Shown piece by piece: positions 32,162-41,479 of a DNA stretch of 49,400 bases. Below the pieces are notes generated by a model, which was not told the origin of the DNA, did no database searches, and saw only the letters and a program-made list of their open reading frames with translations. The stretch lies in NCBI GenBank assembly GCA_947631625.1, contig CANRMA010000020.1, forward strand, positions 1 to 49,400, in the 5' to 3' direction. How positions within the stretch are numbered: the first letter of the stretch is position 1; each line of letters begins with the position of its first letter. Source of the DNA: an uncultured Lachnospiraceae bacterium. GTDB lineage: Bacteria; Bacillota; Clostridia; Lachnospirales; Lachnospiraceae. Both the position numbers and the translations under genes were made by a program.

Positions 32162-33043
32162 ATGGAAATCCGTACTTTAAGGTATTTTCTTGCGGTTGCA
32201 AGGGAAGAGAATATGACAAAGGCGGCAGAGCAGCTTCATGTTACGCAACCCACGCTCTCAAAGGCATTGCAGGCTTTGGAGAATGAACTTGGGAAAAAGT
32301 TGTTTATACGTCACAGTTTCAGCATATCGCTGACGGAAGAAGGCATGCTTCTCAGAAAGCGGGCAGAAGATTTGGTTTCAATGGCAGACAAGATCATCGG
32401 TGAATTTGTATCGTTGGATGATGTGACGGGCGGAGATATTTATTTCGGACTGGCCGAATCATATCAGATCCGCTATCTTGCAAAAGAAATAAAGAGGTTC
32501 AAGGAGATTTATCCAGGTCTGCGCTATCACGTCAGCAGCGGCGATACGGAACAGGTGACGGAAAAGTTGGACAAAGGCATTCTTGATTTTGCGGTGCTTG
32601 CGGAGGAGCCGGATACGGCGAAGTATAATTTCCTCTGTTTCCCTGATGCAGACGTATGGGGGCTTGTGCTGCCGGGTGATTGTCCGCTTGCGAAGAAAAA
32701 AAGTATATGCGTTGACGACCTTATCGGACTGCCTTTATTTTGTTCCGGGCAGGGTTGGAAAAAGGACATTGCGCATTGGTGCGGTGAACGTATCGATGAA
32801 TTGCATCTTGAAGGTTCTTTTCGGCTCTCTTATAACGGCTCTCTTTTTGTGCGTGAAGGCCTTGGATATCTTTTGACATTTGAACATCTTATTGATACAA
32901 GTAAAGAGAGCGGTCTTGTCTTTCGTCCATTGGCTCCGGCGTTGGAAGCAAAGATTTATCTAATATGGAAAAAGCATCAGATTTTTACTCCAATAGCGGA
33001 AAAATTCCTAAGCGAAGCAAAAAAGAACTTTTGTATGCCGTAA
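32162..33043 (+). CDS. LysR-family transcriptional regulator
   Basis: A 293-residue protein starting MEIRTLRYFLAVAREENMTK, with the winged helix-turn-helix (TKAAEQLHVTQPTLSKALQALENELG) in residues 1-60. A two-lobed substrate-binding domain follows (YFGLAESYQIRYLAKEI). The start follows AAAAGGAGA. It probably senses a small metabolite and controls the divergent hydrolase. A longer open frame begins at 32036 but would include the promoter, so it is rejected. Confidence 0.85.
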   Translation: MEIRTLRYFLAVAREENMTKAAEQLHVTQPTLSKALQALENELGKKLFIRHSFSISLTEEGMLLRKRAEDLVSMADKIIGEFVSLDDVTGGDIYFGLAESYQIRYLAKEIKRFKEIYPGLRYHVSSGDTEQVTEKLDKGILDFAVLAEEPDTAKYNFLCFPDADVWGLVLPGDCPLAKKKSICVDDLIGLPLFCSGQGWKKDIAHWCGERIDELHLEGSFRLSYNGSLFVREGLGYLLTFEHLIDTSKESGLVFRPLAPALEAKIYLIWKKHQIFTPIAEKFLSEAKKNFCMP

Positions 33044-33102
33044 TGAAAAATCTGAAAATACCGTCCGGGGGTAAAGGGCTTTTAAAAGTGAAAATAATAG
33101 TA

Positions 33103-33108
33103 TATAAT
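33103..33108 (+). promoter_or_regulatory. Possible -10 box of the YunG/ABC exporter operon
   Basis: TATAAT at 33103-33108 with only a weak -35 (TTTTAA, 33080-33085) 17 bases upstream. The weak -35 suggests dependence on a regulator, perhaps through the tandem repeats just downstream. Confidence 0.35.
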
Positions 33109-33125
33109 AGATGAAAACAACGATC

Positions 33126-33170
33126 GTGTATACATACCAGGTCCGTATGTGTATACATACCAGGTCCGTA
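33126..33170 (+). repeat. Perfect 22-bp tandem direct repeat, operator-like
   Basis: Identical 22-base units at 33126-33147 and 33149-33170 (period 23). Each contains the palindrome TGTATACA and the string CCAGGTCCGTA. They sit between the -10 box at 33103-33108 and the gene at 33203, in the 5' leader, fitting a cooperative repressor site or a repeated RNA element. Confidence 0.8.
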
Positions 33171-33202
33171 AGAGTAAACAAATAAAATTTCGGAGACATA
33201 AA

Positions 33203-33655
33203 ATGAGATCATACAATTTTTATGGTTGGCAGCAGGCGACTGTACCCGCTGTTTCAGATGAGTATAAGAATATAAGGGACCCGAGGCAGCTTTATGATAT
33301 GCTTTCGGAAGTATGGTGCGCGGATACCTGCGCGCCGAGGATGAGATCCTGTTGGACCAGGGAAAATATGACACTGGGGCAGTGTTCGGTCACTGCGTTT
33401 CTTGCGCAGGACATTTTCGGAGGAGACGTATATGGCATACTCAGGCCTGATGGGAATTACCATTGCTACAATATGGTCGGGGATTGTGTATTTGACCTGA
33501 CGAGTGAGCAGTTTGGGGATGAAGCGCTTTCCTATGAGGATAATCCGAGACAGTCACGGGAGGTTCACTTTGCCAAAGAGGAGAAGCGCTTAAGATATGA
33601 GTATTTAAAAAACGGGCTGATGAAAAAATTGTGTAGAGAATGTGAGGCTTTATGA
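33203..33655 (+). CDS. YunG-like protein
   Basis: A 150-residue protein starting MRSYNFYGWQQATVP. It matches the YunG pattern: AWSR-like block WCADTCAPRMRSCWTRENMT, then LGQCSVTAFLAQDIFGGDVY (conserved GQC.VTA...QD.FGG), HCYNMVGDCVFDLTSEQF (H-x-x-N...DLT..QF). YunG proteins are small and of unknown function, with a Cys-His arrangement that resembles papain-like hydrolases. It overlaps the first exporter gene by four bases, so it is translationally coupled to it. Confidence 0.7.
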   Translation: MRSYNFYGWQQATVPAVSDEYKNIRDPRQLYDMLSEVWCADTCAPRMRSCWTRENMTLGQCSVTAFLAQDIFGGDVYGILRPDGNYHCYNMVGDCVFDLTSEQFGDEALSYEDNPRQSREVHFAKEEKRLRYEYLKNGLMKKLCRECEAL

Positions 33656-35376
33656 TCAGGTATTTAAAAAAGTACCGGCTGTTCTTTATTCTGGCGCCTC
33701 TTTTTATGTTGGGAGAGGTAAGCATGGATCTGATGCAGCCAAAGTTGATGGGAATCATTGTGGACGAAGGCGTACTCGGACTTTCAAACGGCGGGACGGG
33801 GGATTTAAGTCTTGTTATTTCTGTGGGCGTAAAGATGATAGCGCTTGTCTTGTTTGGCTGTTTTTGCGGCATAATGTCGGGGGTATTTGCCAATCTATGC
33901 AGTCAGAACTACGGAAACGATATACGTAAAGATGCATTTCGCAAGGTGATGTCGCTTTCTTTTGAGCAGACGGATCATTTTTCAACGGGTTCTTTGATAA
34001 CAAGAGTAACTAATGACATTACGCAGGTACAGAATCTTGTGATGCAGTGTATAAGGGGATTTGTGCGTACTTTTCTGCTGTTTGCGGGCGGCATATTGTG
34101 TATGCTTACACTGGATTTAAGTTTTGGGGCGGTGTTGGTATGCGCTCTGCCGCTTATCGTGATCTGTGTGATATTTTTTATAGGAAAGGCCAATCCCAAG
34201 TTTGTTATATTGCAGGATAAGCTTGATAAGCTGAATGATGTCATGCAGGAAAATGTTTCCGGGATCAGGGTAGTAAAGGCGTATGTTAAGGAAGATTATG
34301 AAAAGGGGCGTTTTGGAGAGGCCAATGACGAGCTGGTAGGAACGCAGTTGGACGTGCTTCTGCTTTTTTCATACATGACTCCTATAATGAATATCATACT
34401 TAATTTTTCAATAGCAGCTGTTATTAAAATAGGGGCCATACAGGTCGGAAACGGAAGTGTTACGCCGGGCGACGTGATGGCGGCCATCACATACATATCA
34501 CAGATCTTAAACGCTGTCATGCGTATGACTATGATCTTTCAGACGGTATCAAGAGGGGTTGCCTCAGGTAAGCGCATAAAGGAAATCCTTGACTGCGAGC
34601 CTTCGATCGCAGACGGAGATTTTGCGGGAGAGTGCGCGGTTAAGGGTAAAGTTGAGTTTAGGAATGTGTCTTTTGCCTATCCCGATATGAAGAATGAAAA
34701 GGTTATCAGAGATTTCAGCCTGACGATAATGCCGGGTGAGACGGTAGGAATTTTAGGAGCTACAGGCTGCGGCAAGTCTACGTTGGTCAATCTTATTCCG
34801 AGGTTTTATGATGTTACGGAAGGCGAGGTGCTTGTGGACGATGTTGACGTCAGATCGTATAAGCTTGGAGAGCTTAGGAAAAAAGTGGCCATAGCCTTGC
34901 AAAAGAGCGAGATTTTCAGTACATCCATAAGAGAAAACATCGCATGGGGAGATCCTGATGCGGATGATGAGCAGATACGTCGCGCAGCGGCTGTCGCTCA
35001 GGCGTTGGAGTTCATCGATCAGAAAGCGGAAGGACTCGATACGCAGGTCACGCAGGGCGGACACAGTTTATCCGGCGGACAGAAGCAGAGGGTTGCGATA
35101 AGCAGGGCAGTATTAAAAAATGCGGAGATACTTATTTTCGACGATACGACCAGCGCTTTGGATCTTAAGACGGAAGCGAAGCTGTATGAGGCTTTGAAAA
35201 AAGAGTATGCGGGCATGACCAAGATCATCATAGCCCAAAGGGTTGCGTCGGTTAAGGATGCGGACAGGATAGTTGTCATTGAGAACGGTAAAATGGCGGC
35301 ATGCGGAAGTCATGACGATCTGATGGAAAGCAGTAATATATACAGGGATATATATGATTCCCAACTGAAACGATAG
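33652..35376 (+). CDS. ABC exporter half-transporter A (degenerate ATPase site)
   Basis: A 574-residue ABCB-type half-transporter. Six membrane helices fill residues 10-310, and the ATPase domain 335-574. Walker A is GATGCGKST (about 368), the signature LSGGQKQRVAISRA (about 473) and Walker B ILIFDDTTSALD (about 496). The residue after the Walker B Asp is Asp instead of the catalytic Glu. That is the mark of the non-canonical partner in heterodimeric exporters such as LmrCD or BmrCD. The start overlaps the YunG-like gene; the second half-transporter follows after 20 bases. Confidence 0.85.
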   Translation: MIRYLKKYRLFFILAPLFMLGEVSMDLMQPKLMGIIVDEGVLGLSNGGTGDLSLVISVGVKMIALVLFGCFCGIMSGVFANLCSQNYGNDIRKDAFRKVMSLSFEQTDHFSTGSLITRVTNDITQVQNLVMQCIRGFVRTFLLFAGGILCMLTLDLSFGAVLVCALPLIVICVIFFIGKANPKFVILQDKLDKLNDVMQENVSGIRVVKAYVKEDYEKGRFGEANDELVGTQLDVLLLFSYMTPIMNIILNFSIAAVIKIGAIQVGNGSVTPGDVMAAITYISQILNAVMRMTMIFQTVSRGVASGKRIKEILDCEPSIADGDFAGECAVKGKVEFRNVSFAYPDMKNEKVIRDFSLTIMPGETVGILGATGCGKSTLVNLIPRFYDVTEGEVLVDDVDVRSYKLGELRKKVAIALQKSEIFSTSIRENIAWGDPDADDEQIRRAAAVAQALEFIDQKAEGLDTQVTQGGHSLSGGQKQRVAISRAVLKNAEILIFDDTTSALDLKTEAKLYEALKKEYAGMTKIIIAQRVASVKDADRIVVIENGKMAACGSHDDLMESSNIYRDIYDSQLKR

Positions 35377-35396
35377 CGGTATGAAAGGTGAATACA

Positions 35397-37211
35397 ATGT
35401 CGGAAAGTAATAAACAGTCCATGAGCAATTATAAAGTGCCCGGTATGAGAGGGCCGCGAAACCGACAGGTTGAGAAGCCCAAAGACGGGAAAAAGACATT
35501 AAAGCGGCTTATGGGCTATTTTGGCAATGAAATAAAGTCGATCATATTTCTGCTTATAGTGGTTATGGCGGTGGTGGCGGCGTCCGTCTATGCGCCAAGA
35601 CTGCAGAGCGATGCCATAGACAGCATAGCCCGGGCTGATTTTGACAGGCTGCCGGAGATTTTGCTGATAATGCTTGCGGTCTATTTTGTTCATGGTCTGG
35701 GGACCTTTTTACAGAGCAGAAGCAGCGCTGTCTTAAGTCAGCATATTGTAAGACGTATGAGGGAGGATCTGTTTGACTGTGTGGTAAATCTTCCGGTCAG
35801 GTACATAGACAGTCATTCCCACGGGGATATAATGAGCCGTATGACTAATGATGTTGAAAATATATCCAATACGGTCTCGCAGTCGTTAAGTTCGCTTTTT
35901 TCGGGAATATTGACTGTGACCGGCACTGTGGCGATGATGCTTTATCTGTGTCCGCCTTTAGCTCTTTTATCCTGCGCTACAGTGCTTTTAACGATCGGGG
36001 CTACCAAATTTTTATCTAAAGCCATGCGTGCTTTTTACAGAAAACGGCAGGCTCTGTTGGGAGAACTTAACGGTACCGTGGAGGAGATGGTAACGGGATA
36101 TAAAACCGTAGCGGCGTATGAAAGGCAGGAGGCGGTCATAGAGGAGTTTGACCGCACGTCCGAGGAACTTACCAAGTCCGGCATAGTTGCTGAGATACTG
36201 GGCGGTTCAATGGGACCGGTAATGAATGTCATTAATAATATAGGTTTTGTGATAATTGCGGCATTCGGCGGATATTTTGCGGTAAACGGCGTGATATCCA
36301 TCGGTATTATCTCAGCGTTTATTGTATATGCCAAACAGTTTGGAAGACCTATTGATGAGATAGCGCAGATTTACGGGCAGATACAGACTGCGATAGCCGG
36401 CGCCGAACGTGTGTTCGCCATAATGGATCAGCCAAGAGAGGATAAATCCGGCGATAAGGATATGAATGATGCAAACGGCGTCATTACATTTAAAAACGTG
36501 AATTTTTCTTATGTGGAGGGGCAGCAGGTGCTGCACGATTTTAATCTGGAGGTGCGCGCGGGGCATAAGATCGCCTTGGTAGGAGCTACCGGAAGCGGAA
36601 AGACTACTGTTGTTAATCTTCTCATGCGTTTTTATGATCCGGACAGCGGAGAGATACTTATTGACGGTGTGAACATTAAAGATATTGACTGCGGCAATCT
36701 CAGGCAAAACACTGCGATCGTGCTCCAGGATACGGTGCTTTTTGCAGACACTGTCAAAAATAACCTTAAGTATTCAAGCCCGGATGCGGATGATGAGATG
36801 ATGAAAAATGCGGCAGTAATGAGTAACTGTCATGACATGATAATGAAGCTTAAAGACGGTTATGATACTGTTCTGTCAGGCGGAGGCTTCAATCTTTCAC
36901 AGGGACAGAGGCAGCTTTTATCTATAGCGAGGGCGTTTCTGGCGCAGCCCAAGATACTCATATTGGATGAGGCCACTTCCAGTGTGGATACCAGAACGGA
37001 GAAACGTATTCAGGATGCAATGGTAAAGCTGATGGAGAACAGGACCAGCCTTATTATCGCTCACAGACTGTCTACGATCCGGGATGCGGATCTGATAGTT
37101 GTCATGGATAAGGGCCGGATCATTGAAATGGGCAATCACGAAGAACTGTTGGCAAAAAAGGGAAGGTATTATGAACTTTATATGATACAGTTTTCGGGAA
37201 ATGTTATATAA
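35397..37211 (+). CDS. ABC exporter half-transporter B (canonical ATPase site)
   Basis: A 604-residue partner of the preceding gene. Six membrane helices are followed by an ATPase domain with Walker A GATGSGKTT (about 395), signature LSQGQRQLLSIARA (about 499) and Walker B ILILDEATSSVD (about 522) with the catalytic Glu, then AHRLSTIRDAD. The N-terminus has a charged extension (KVPGMRGPRNRQVEKPKDG) typical of LmrD-like subunits. I use the ATG at 35397 (AAAGGTG upstream) over the GTG at 35388. Probably exports lipophilic drugs, lipids or peptides. Confidence 0.88.
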   Translation: MSESNKQSMSNYKVPGMRGPRNRQVEKPKDGKKTLKRLMGYFGNEIKSIIFLLIVVMAVVAASVYAPRLQSDAIDSIARADFDRLPEILLIMLAVYFVHGLGTFLQSRSSAVLSQHIVRRMREDLFDCVVNLPVRYIDSHSHGDIMSRMTNDVENISNTVSQSLSSLFSGILTVTGTVAMMLYLCPPLALLSCATVLLTIGATKFLSKAMRAFYRKRQALLGELNGTVEEMVTGYKTVAAYERQEAVIEEFDRTSEELTKSGIVAEILGGSMGPVMNVINNIGFVIIAAFGGYFAVNGVISIGIISAFIVYAKQFGRPIDEIAQIYGQIQTAIAGAERVFAIMDQPREDKSGDKDMNDANGVITFKNVNFSYVEGQQVLHDFNLEVRAGHKIALVGATGSGKTTVVNLLMRFYDPDSGEILIDGVNIKDIDCGNLRQNTAIVLQDTVLFADTVKNNLKYSSPDADDEMMKNAAVMSNCHDMIMKLKDGYDTVLSGGGFNLSQGQRQLLSIARAFLAQPKILILDEATSSVDTRTEKRIQDAMVKLMENRTSLIIAHRLSTIRDADLIVVMDKGRIIEMGNHEELLAKKGRYYELYMIQFSGNVI

Positions 37212-37216
37212 AATGA

Positions 37217-37245
37217 TTGCACTCAATTTAAAACTGTGTTAGAAT
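37217..37245 (+). promoter_or_regulatory. Promoter of the riboswitch-controlled GGDEF gene
   Basis: TTGCAC (37217-37222), 17-base spacer, TAGAAT (37240-37245). The leader begins near 37252 and includes a hairpin before the aptamer. Confidence 0.6.
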
Positions 37246-37317
37246 AAGATAAATAATGCGGTGAATGTGCGTTATTTTATGTAAAAATGTATAAAAAATG
37301 AATTTGAGGCATATTTA

Positions 37318-37386
37318 TATGAGCAAAGCAGATGAAAGTCTGTGACGCAAAGCTAAAGGGACTTTAAACTGTCAGCCAGCTGCAAT
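37318..37386 (+). promoter_or_regulatory. c-di-GMP-I (GEMM) riboswitch aptamer
   Basis: The leader shows the GEMM-I landmarks in order: GAGCAAAGCAGATGAAAGTC with the GAAA tetraloop capping CAGA..TCTG, then the strongly conserved GACGCAAAGC, then GGGACT and CAGCCAGCTGC as the receptor stem. It senses cyclic di-GMP. It is followed by a terminator (37392-37418) and a GGDEF gene, so the second messenger probably feeds back on its own synthesis. Confidence 0.9.
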
Positions 37387-37391
37387 TTTGA

Positions 37392-37418
37392 GCATCACAG
37401 AGAGTCTGTGGTGCTTTT
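37392..37418 (+). terminator. Riboswitch expression platform, intrinsic terminator
   Basis: GCATCACAGA (37392-37401) pairs with TCTGTGGTGC (37405-37414) with one G-T pair and a GAG loop, then TTTT. It is six bases after the aptamer, the usual place for a transcription-control switch. Confidence 0.8.
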
Positions 37419-37482
37419 ATTAGTACAGGGAAGGTTTTAAGACATAATCCCGTGTTTGGCTGAAAAAAGGAAAGGGATAAAT

Positions 37483-39249
37483 ATGAACTTTTATAGAGGT
37501 AAAGCCACTATTGACGATCAGTGCTTTATAATAAGTGAAGATAATGCTTTTTATAATTTTCTGAATACTGATATGTATGCGCCGATATCCGATAGTGTAC
37601 ATCCTGACGATCTGGAAAATTTTAAAAATTCCGTCAATGAATTGTTAAAGAAACAGCCCGGAGATACAAATATAGTTTCCGCGCGTCTTCGCAGGCATGA
37701 CGGCGTCTATCGTTGGATGCTTATAGGAGAGACGTTTGAGGCTTTTAAGAACGATAACCGCAAAGTCTTAAGTCTGTTGATTACCGATATCGAAGAAAAT
37801 GAGATACATAACGGTAATTTAAAGAAGCAGAACAATGAGTTTGCCGCGTACCTGAATCTTTTAAGCGGAATTATGTTGGAATATAAGTTCGAAACCGGGA
37901 TCATTAAGCTTTTTATCATGGATATAGAAAGACGCCGCACGATCTTTGAAGGTACGCTCGAGCAGTTCAGGCAGACGTGGATAAAGGAAAATGTTAAACC
38001 GTCATGCATAGAGAATTTTGAGAATATGTGTGATGATATAAGCAGGGGCAGAAGCGTATCCGGGGATATCAAATTAAAGGATATGTTTAGTAAGGAAAAG
38101 TATCAGCAGTATGCCGTGAAATGCCGTGTGATCGAGGATAAAGGCAGAATCGAGAGCGTACTTGGCTGTCTTGTGCCGTCGTCCAGAAACAGGGACGTCA
38201 ATGCGGGTCCGTCAGTCGATTACACCAAGGATACAGGTATCGACGTGCTTAATAAAAAAGCAATTACGGATTATGCCAAAAGAGCCATTCAGATGGTGCG
38301 TGATAATGAAAAAGTATATATTGCGATCATAGATCTGGATAATTTTAAGATCATAAACGATACATTGGGGCATATGTTTGGCGATGAGGTTCTGGCGGCT
38401 TCGGCCGAGATAATTAAAGAAGCTGTAGGCGAACAGGGAATGGTAGGCCGTATCGGTGGTGACGAAATTCTGATAGTTGTGGATCAGATAGCGGAATATA
38501 CTGAAATCCGAAATCTTTTGCGTGAAATACGCACCAATATAGAATGGCTTTATAAAGGAAAAAGAGACGATGTAAATCTGACCTGTTCCATTGGAGCGGC
38601 TGCATATCCCAGCCACGGCGACAGTTATGAGAAAGTCTTTAAGCTTGCAGATGCCATGTTGTACAGGGCTAAGGAGAAAGGTAAAAACCGTTATGTTATC
38701 TATCGTCCTGAAATTCACGGCACCAACATACAGGTGGAGGAAAGCGCGAAGATACTTGAGGATACCAACAAAGATAAGATCGGAATGTTGTCAAGACTGT
38801 TGGAACAGTATCTTGTTAAGCGCAATATGACCAATGAAATGTTTATGTCGGAGATCGGTTATGTATTTGGGTTGGATGAGATCCAGGTGATAGGGTATGA
38901 TGACCGAATGACTATTGAATGGACCCCGGAAACTTTTAAGGCAGACGAAAAAACGATAGCTTATGTTCAACTTAGCGATGAGTTCCTGAAATTATTTAAT
39001 GAGGATAATTTCTTTGCAATGAACGGTATCTTTAATCTGGGCAATGCGGATGATAAGCTTGTGGATCTGCTTAAGGAAAAGCGGATTGAGTCGGCGCTGT
39101 TTTATAAGCTCATGAAGGGCGATGATTATGAGGGTTATATCATGTTTGCCAAGAAAAACGGAAGAAGCAGTTGGTCGGAGAACGAGATGTTGGCGCTTTC
39201 CGTGATAGGTAAGGTATTTGCGCTTGCGAATATGGATGAAATACAATAA
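37483..39249 (+). CDS. Diguanylate cyclase with PAS-like sensor
   Basis: A 588-residue protein from the ATG at 37483 (AAAGGG upstream). Residues 1-110 resemble a PAS domain (VHPDDLENFKNSVNELL...RRHDGVYRWMLIGE). A second sensor-like stretch follows to about 235. Residues 255-415 are the GGDEF domain: IAIIDLDNFKIINDTLGHMF, GRIGGDEILIVVD (active site GGDEI near residue 324) and ADAMLYRAKEKGKNRYVIY. No RxxD inhibitory site is visible five residues before GGDEI. The C-terminal 170 residues look GAF-like. It makes cyclic di-GMP and is preceded by a riboswitch for that molecule. Confidence 0.88.
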   Translation: MNFYRGKATIDDQCFIISEDNAFYNFLNTDMYAPISDSVHPDDLENFKNSVNELLKKQPGDTNIVSARLRRHDGVYRWMLIGETFEAFKNDNRKVLSLLITDIEENEIHNGNLKKQNNEFAAYLNLLSGIMLEYKFETGIIKLFIMDIERRRTIFEGTLEQFRQTWIKENVKPSCIENFENMCDDISRGRSVSGDIKLKDMFSKEKYQQYAVKCRVIEDKGRIESVLGCLVPSSRNRDVNAGPSVDYTKDTGIDVLNKKAITDYAKRAIQMVRDNEKVYIAIIDLDNFKIINDTLGHMFGDEVLAASAEIIKEAVGEQGMVGRIGGDEILIVVDQIAEYTEIRNLLREIRTNIEWLYKGKRDDVNLTCSIGAAAYPSHGDSYEKVFKLADAMLYRAKEKGKNRYVIYRPEIHGTNIQVEESAKILEDTNKDKIGMLSRLLEQYLVKRNMTNEMFMSEIGYVFGLDEIQVIGYDDRMTIEWTPETFKADEKTIAYVQLSDEFLKLFNEDNFFAMNGIFNLGNADDKLVDLLKEKRIESALFYKLMKGDDYEGYIMFAKKNGRSSWSENEMLALSVIGKVFALANMDEIQ

Positions 39250-39291
39250 TAAGCTGTGGATTAAAATGGCATTGGAATGTTATTAAAAGAT

Positions 39292-39340
39292 AACTTCCGT
39301 CTCTGAAAGAATTTTTTATTAGAGACGGAAGTTTTTTTTG
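39292..39340 (+). terminator. Terminator of the diguanylate cyclase gene
   Basis: Perfect 13-bp stem AACTTCCGTCTCT (39292-39304) and AGAGACGGAAGTT (39321-39333), followed by T. Confidence 0.9.
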
Positions 39341-39403
39341 CTGCTTTTGTTTATATGGCAACCGTCGGTTGACAAAATGCCATAAAGTGCGTGTGTGGGT
39401 TGG

Positions 39404-39432
39404 TTGTTACCGCTAAGGAAATATGCTATAAT
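39404..39432 (+). promoter_or_regulatory. Promoter of the XRE regulator operon
   Basis: TTGTTA (39404-39409), 17-base spacer, TATAAT (39427-39432). Confidence 0.7.
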
Positions 39433-39487
39433 GAGTTCGTTTTTTATGAGACGGAATGTATCGGATTTATTAAGGGGGAGATAGTCA

Positions 39488-39916
39488 ATGAATATTGATG
39501 AAAAGATATATTTGCTGAGAAATCAGATGAATATGTCACAGAATGAATTGGCTGAAAAACTGCAGGTAAGCAGGCAGACCGTATCGAAATGGGAAACCGG
39601 AGTTTCCTGTCCTGAGATTGCCAAGCTGATCGCTATCAGCGACCTGTTCCATGTGTCGATAGATTATCTGGTAAGGGACAATGAAACAACGAAACAGAAC
39701 ACCAGTTTGGATCGGCTGGTGCTTAAATTTCTCGGTTCAGCACAGGATATGGAGAAGATTTCCGGTGAACTGGTAGACATTATGAGGGACGGTATCATTG
39801 ATGCCGATGAACGCGCGCGTATGCTCACGATCGTGGATAAACTGAATACGGTTTCACATATGATCGAAGTGATCAAAAACGCTTTGAACAGCGAAACCGA
39901 TGAAGGAAATATATAA
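39488..39916 (+). CDS. XRE-family helix-turn-helix regulator
   Basis: A 142-residue protein. Residues 6-60 are a Cro/C1-type helix-turn-helix: LLRNQMNMSQNELAEKLQVS, RQTVSKWETGVSCPEIAKLI, then FHVSIDYLVRD. The C-terminal 70 residues are helical without a recognised domain and could form a dimer or effector part. It follows AGGGGGAGA and is the first gene of a likely three-gene operon with a membrane protein and a Sel1-repeat protein, so it may regulate those genes. Confidence 0.85.
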   Translation: MNIDEKIYLLRNQMNMSQNELAEKLQVSRQTVSKWETGVSCPEIAKLIAISDLFHVSIDYLVRDNETTKQNTSLDRLVLKFLGSAQDMEKISGELVDIMRDGIIDADERARMLTIVDKLNTVSHMIEVIKNALNSETDEGNI

Positions 39917-39943
39917 ATTTGTAATGCGCGGGAGAAGATCGTT

Positions 39944-41476
39944 ATGGCTAAAAATGACACATCGGGCAGTATATGCTTGAAAAGGACACGGAAACGGCTT
40001 GCCAATCTCTTATGGGGAGCGCTCTTTCTTTTTGCAGCGCTGGCGATGCTGACTTATGCCGTCTACAACCGGACTCCTGACCGATCCGGCTGGGAGGAAA
40101 CGGATTGGTTTACGTACATTTTAAGCATTACTCTTGGGTTAGCCGCTCTGGCGGCAGGGTTATATGAATCGTTCATTGCAGTCAGGGATGCGTTTTTTCC
40201 GGAAAAAAGCAGGCTTGCCAAGTCCATCCGCTCTCAGCTTCCATACCCGGATGAGACTTTGTCGGCGCGGGAACTTTTTGCCAAGGTGGATAAGGACATT
40301 GGTGAGAATGGCCTGTGGTTTGACCGGATAGCCGTCGGAAAGGAGTGGCTTTTAGGTGATGATGTCACTTATATTCCCCGTATCCGGGCGGTATTTGGGA
40401 GAGACGAAATAAAACGCCGCAGGGTCAATGGCAGGAATATTACCGGTGAGGTAATTCAGCTCTATATCATAGACGACAGGAAACAAATTCAGGTTACGGG
40501 TCTAAGAAACCCCGATGAGCTGAAAGCAGTGCTGGAATGTCTCAAGCTGCGCGTTCCGGATGCTCTGTTTCTTCCCTACGAGAAATATCCGGAATATGCC
40601 GCAAAATCCAAAGATGAGTGGTATCAGATAGACAGAGAGTTCCGTATCAGGAAAGCCAATCGGGAAATGAACGCTCCTGAGCCAAAGATATCGGAGGAGC
40701 AGAACATGATATTTACAGGGCTTGACGGAACCGACACGTCGCGGGTAACGGAGGATATGATAACCGCCGCGCTCTATGACGCTGTTAGAACCGAAGAGGA
40801 GGCTTTGTTTACGTTGACGCCCACTATCCCGATTGAGGCAGGCGGAAGGACGCTGTCTTTCCTTCAATGCGGAGTGCTGGGGATTGACGATCCGGAATTA
40901 TCGGAGGAGGAACTGAGGGAAGAGGCGGAGATATACCTGTTCACTGCCGTTACTCCGGAGAATGGCAGAACGCCGGAATATGGATTTGTGCTTCAGTGCT
41001 CATATGATGAGGCTAAACGGATATTACTGGACTGGTTCCACGGGAAAGCTCCGGACGTATCCGACTGGCTGCCTATAAATATTGCTTCATGGCAGCCGCC
41101 TCAACAGGCAAAAGCCAAGCCTCCGAAGCTGATCCTGGAATCGGCATCAGGAGTTTTTCAGTCTTATGAGAATTTTGGGCGTGAAGATGTGGAGATCGCT
41201 GCAAAGGGGCTGCGTGACGGAACCTACAAGCTGGCGGATCTGACGCTTCCCGGAGGGTATCTTACTTTTCGGGTGGAAGTCGGCGACAAGACGGATGGCA
41301 GATGTAAGTTGAACGCCACCAGCGATGCTGACGGAACCCTCCGGTTTTATACATTGAAATGCTCTGAAGGTCAGGCGGCCGAGTGGCTTCTTAAATATTA
41401 CGACGGTGGATTTCGTCCGGCAAAACCGGAATGGAAGGATATCACAAAGCGAGTTTACAGAAAGATAGGGGTGTAA
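39944..41476 (+). CDS. Unknown membrane-anchored protein
   Basis: A 510-residue protein. Two hydrophobic segments near residues 22-42 and 56-76 (LLWGALFLFAALAMLTYAVY and the ILSITLGLAALAAGL stretch) form a hairpin membrane anchor; the remaining 430 residues are soluble. The middle has strand-rich text such as VIQLYIIDDRKQIQVTGL, and the C-terminus has two further blocks (TLSFLQCGVLGIDDPELSEE; GTYKLADLTLPGGYLTFRVE). No family recognised. It begins 27 bases after the XRE gene and ends 3 bases before the Sel1 gene. Confidence 0.6.
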   Translation: MAKNDTSGSICLKRTRKRLANLLWGALFLFAALAMLTYAVYNRTPDRSGWEETDWFTYILSITLGLAALAAGLYESFIAVRDAFFPEKSRLAKSIRSQLPYPDETLSARELFAKVDKDIGENGLWFDRIAVGKEWLLGDDVTYIPRIRAVFGRDEIKRRRVNGRNITGEVIQLYIIDDRKQIQVTGLRNPDELKAVLECLKLRVPDALFLPYEKYPEYAAKSKDEWYQIDREFRIRKANREMNAPEPKISEEQNMIFTGLDGTDTSRVTEDMITAALYDAVRTEEEALFTLTPTIPIEAGGRTLSFLQCGVLGIDDPELSEEELREEAEIYLFTAVTPENGRTPEYGFVLQCSYDEAKRILLDWFHGKAPDVSDWLPINIASWQPPQQAKAKPPKLILESASGVFQSYENFGREDVEIAAKGLRDGTYKLADLTLPGGYLTFRVEVGDKTDGRCKLNATSDADGTLRFYTLKCSEGQAAEWLLKYYDGGFRPAKPEWKDITKRVYRKIGV

Positions 41477-41479
41477 GTT

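Noticed and set aside
33126..33170. The 22-bp direct repeats as transposon target-site duplication or CRISPR.
   Set aside because: Nothing lies between the copies except one base, so neither explanation fits.
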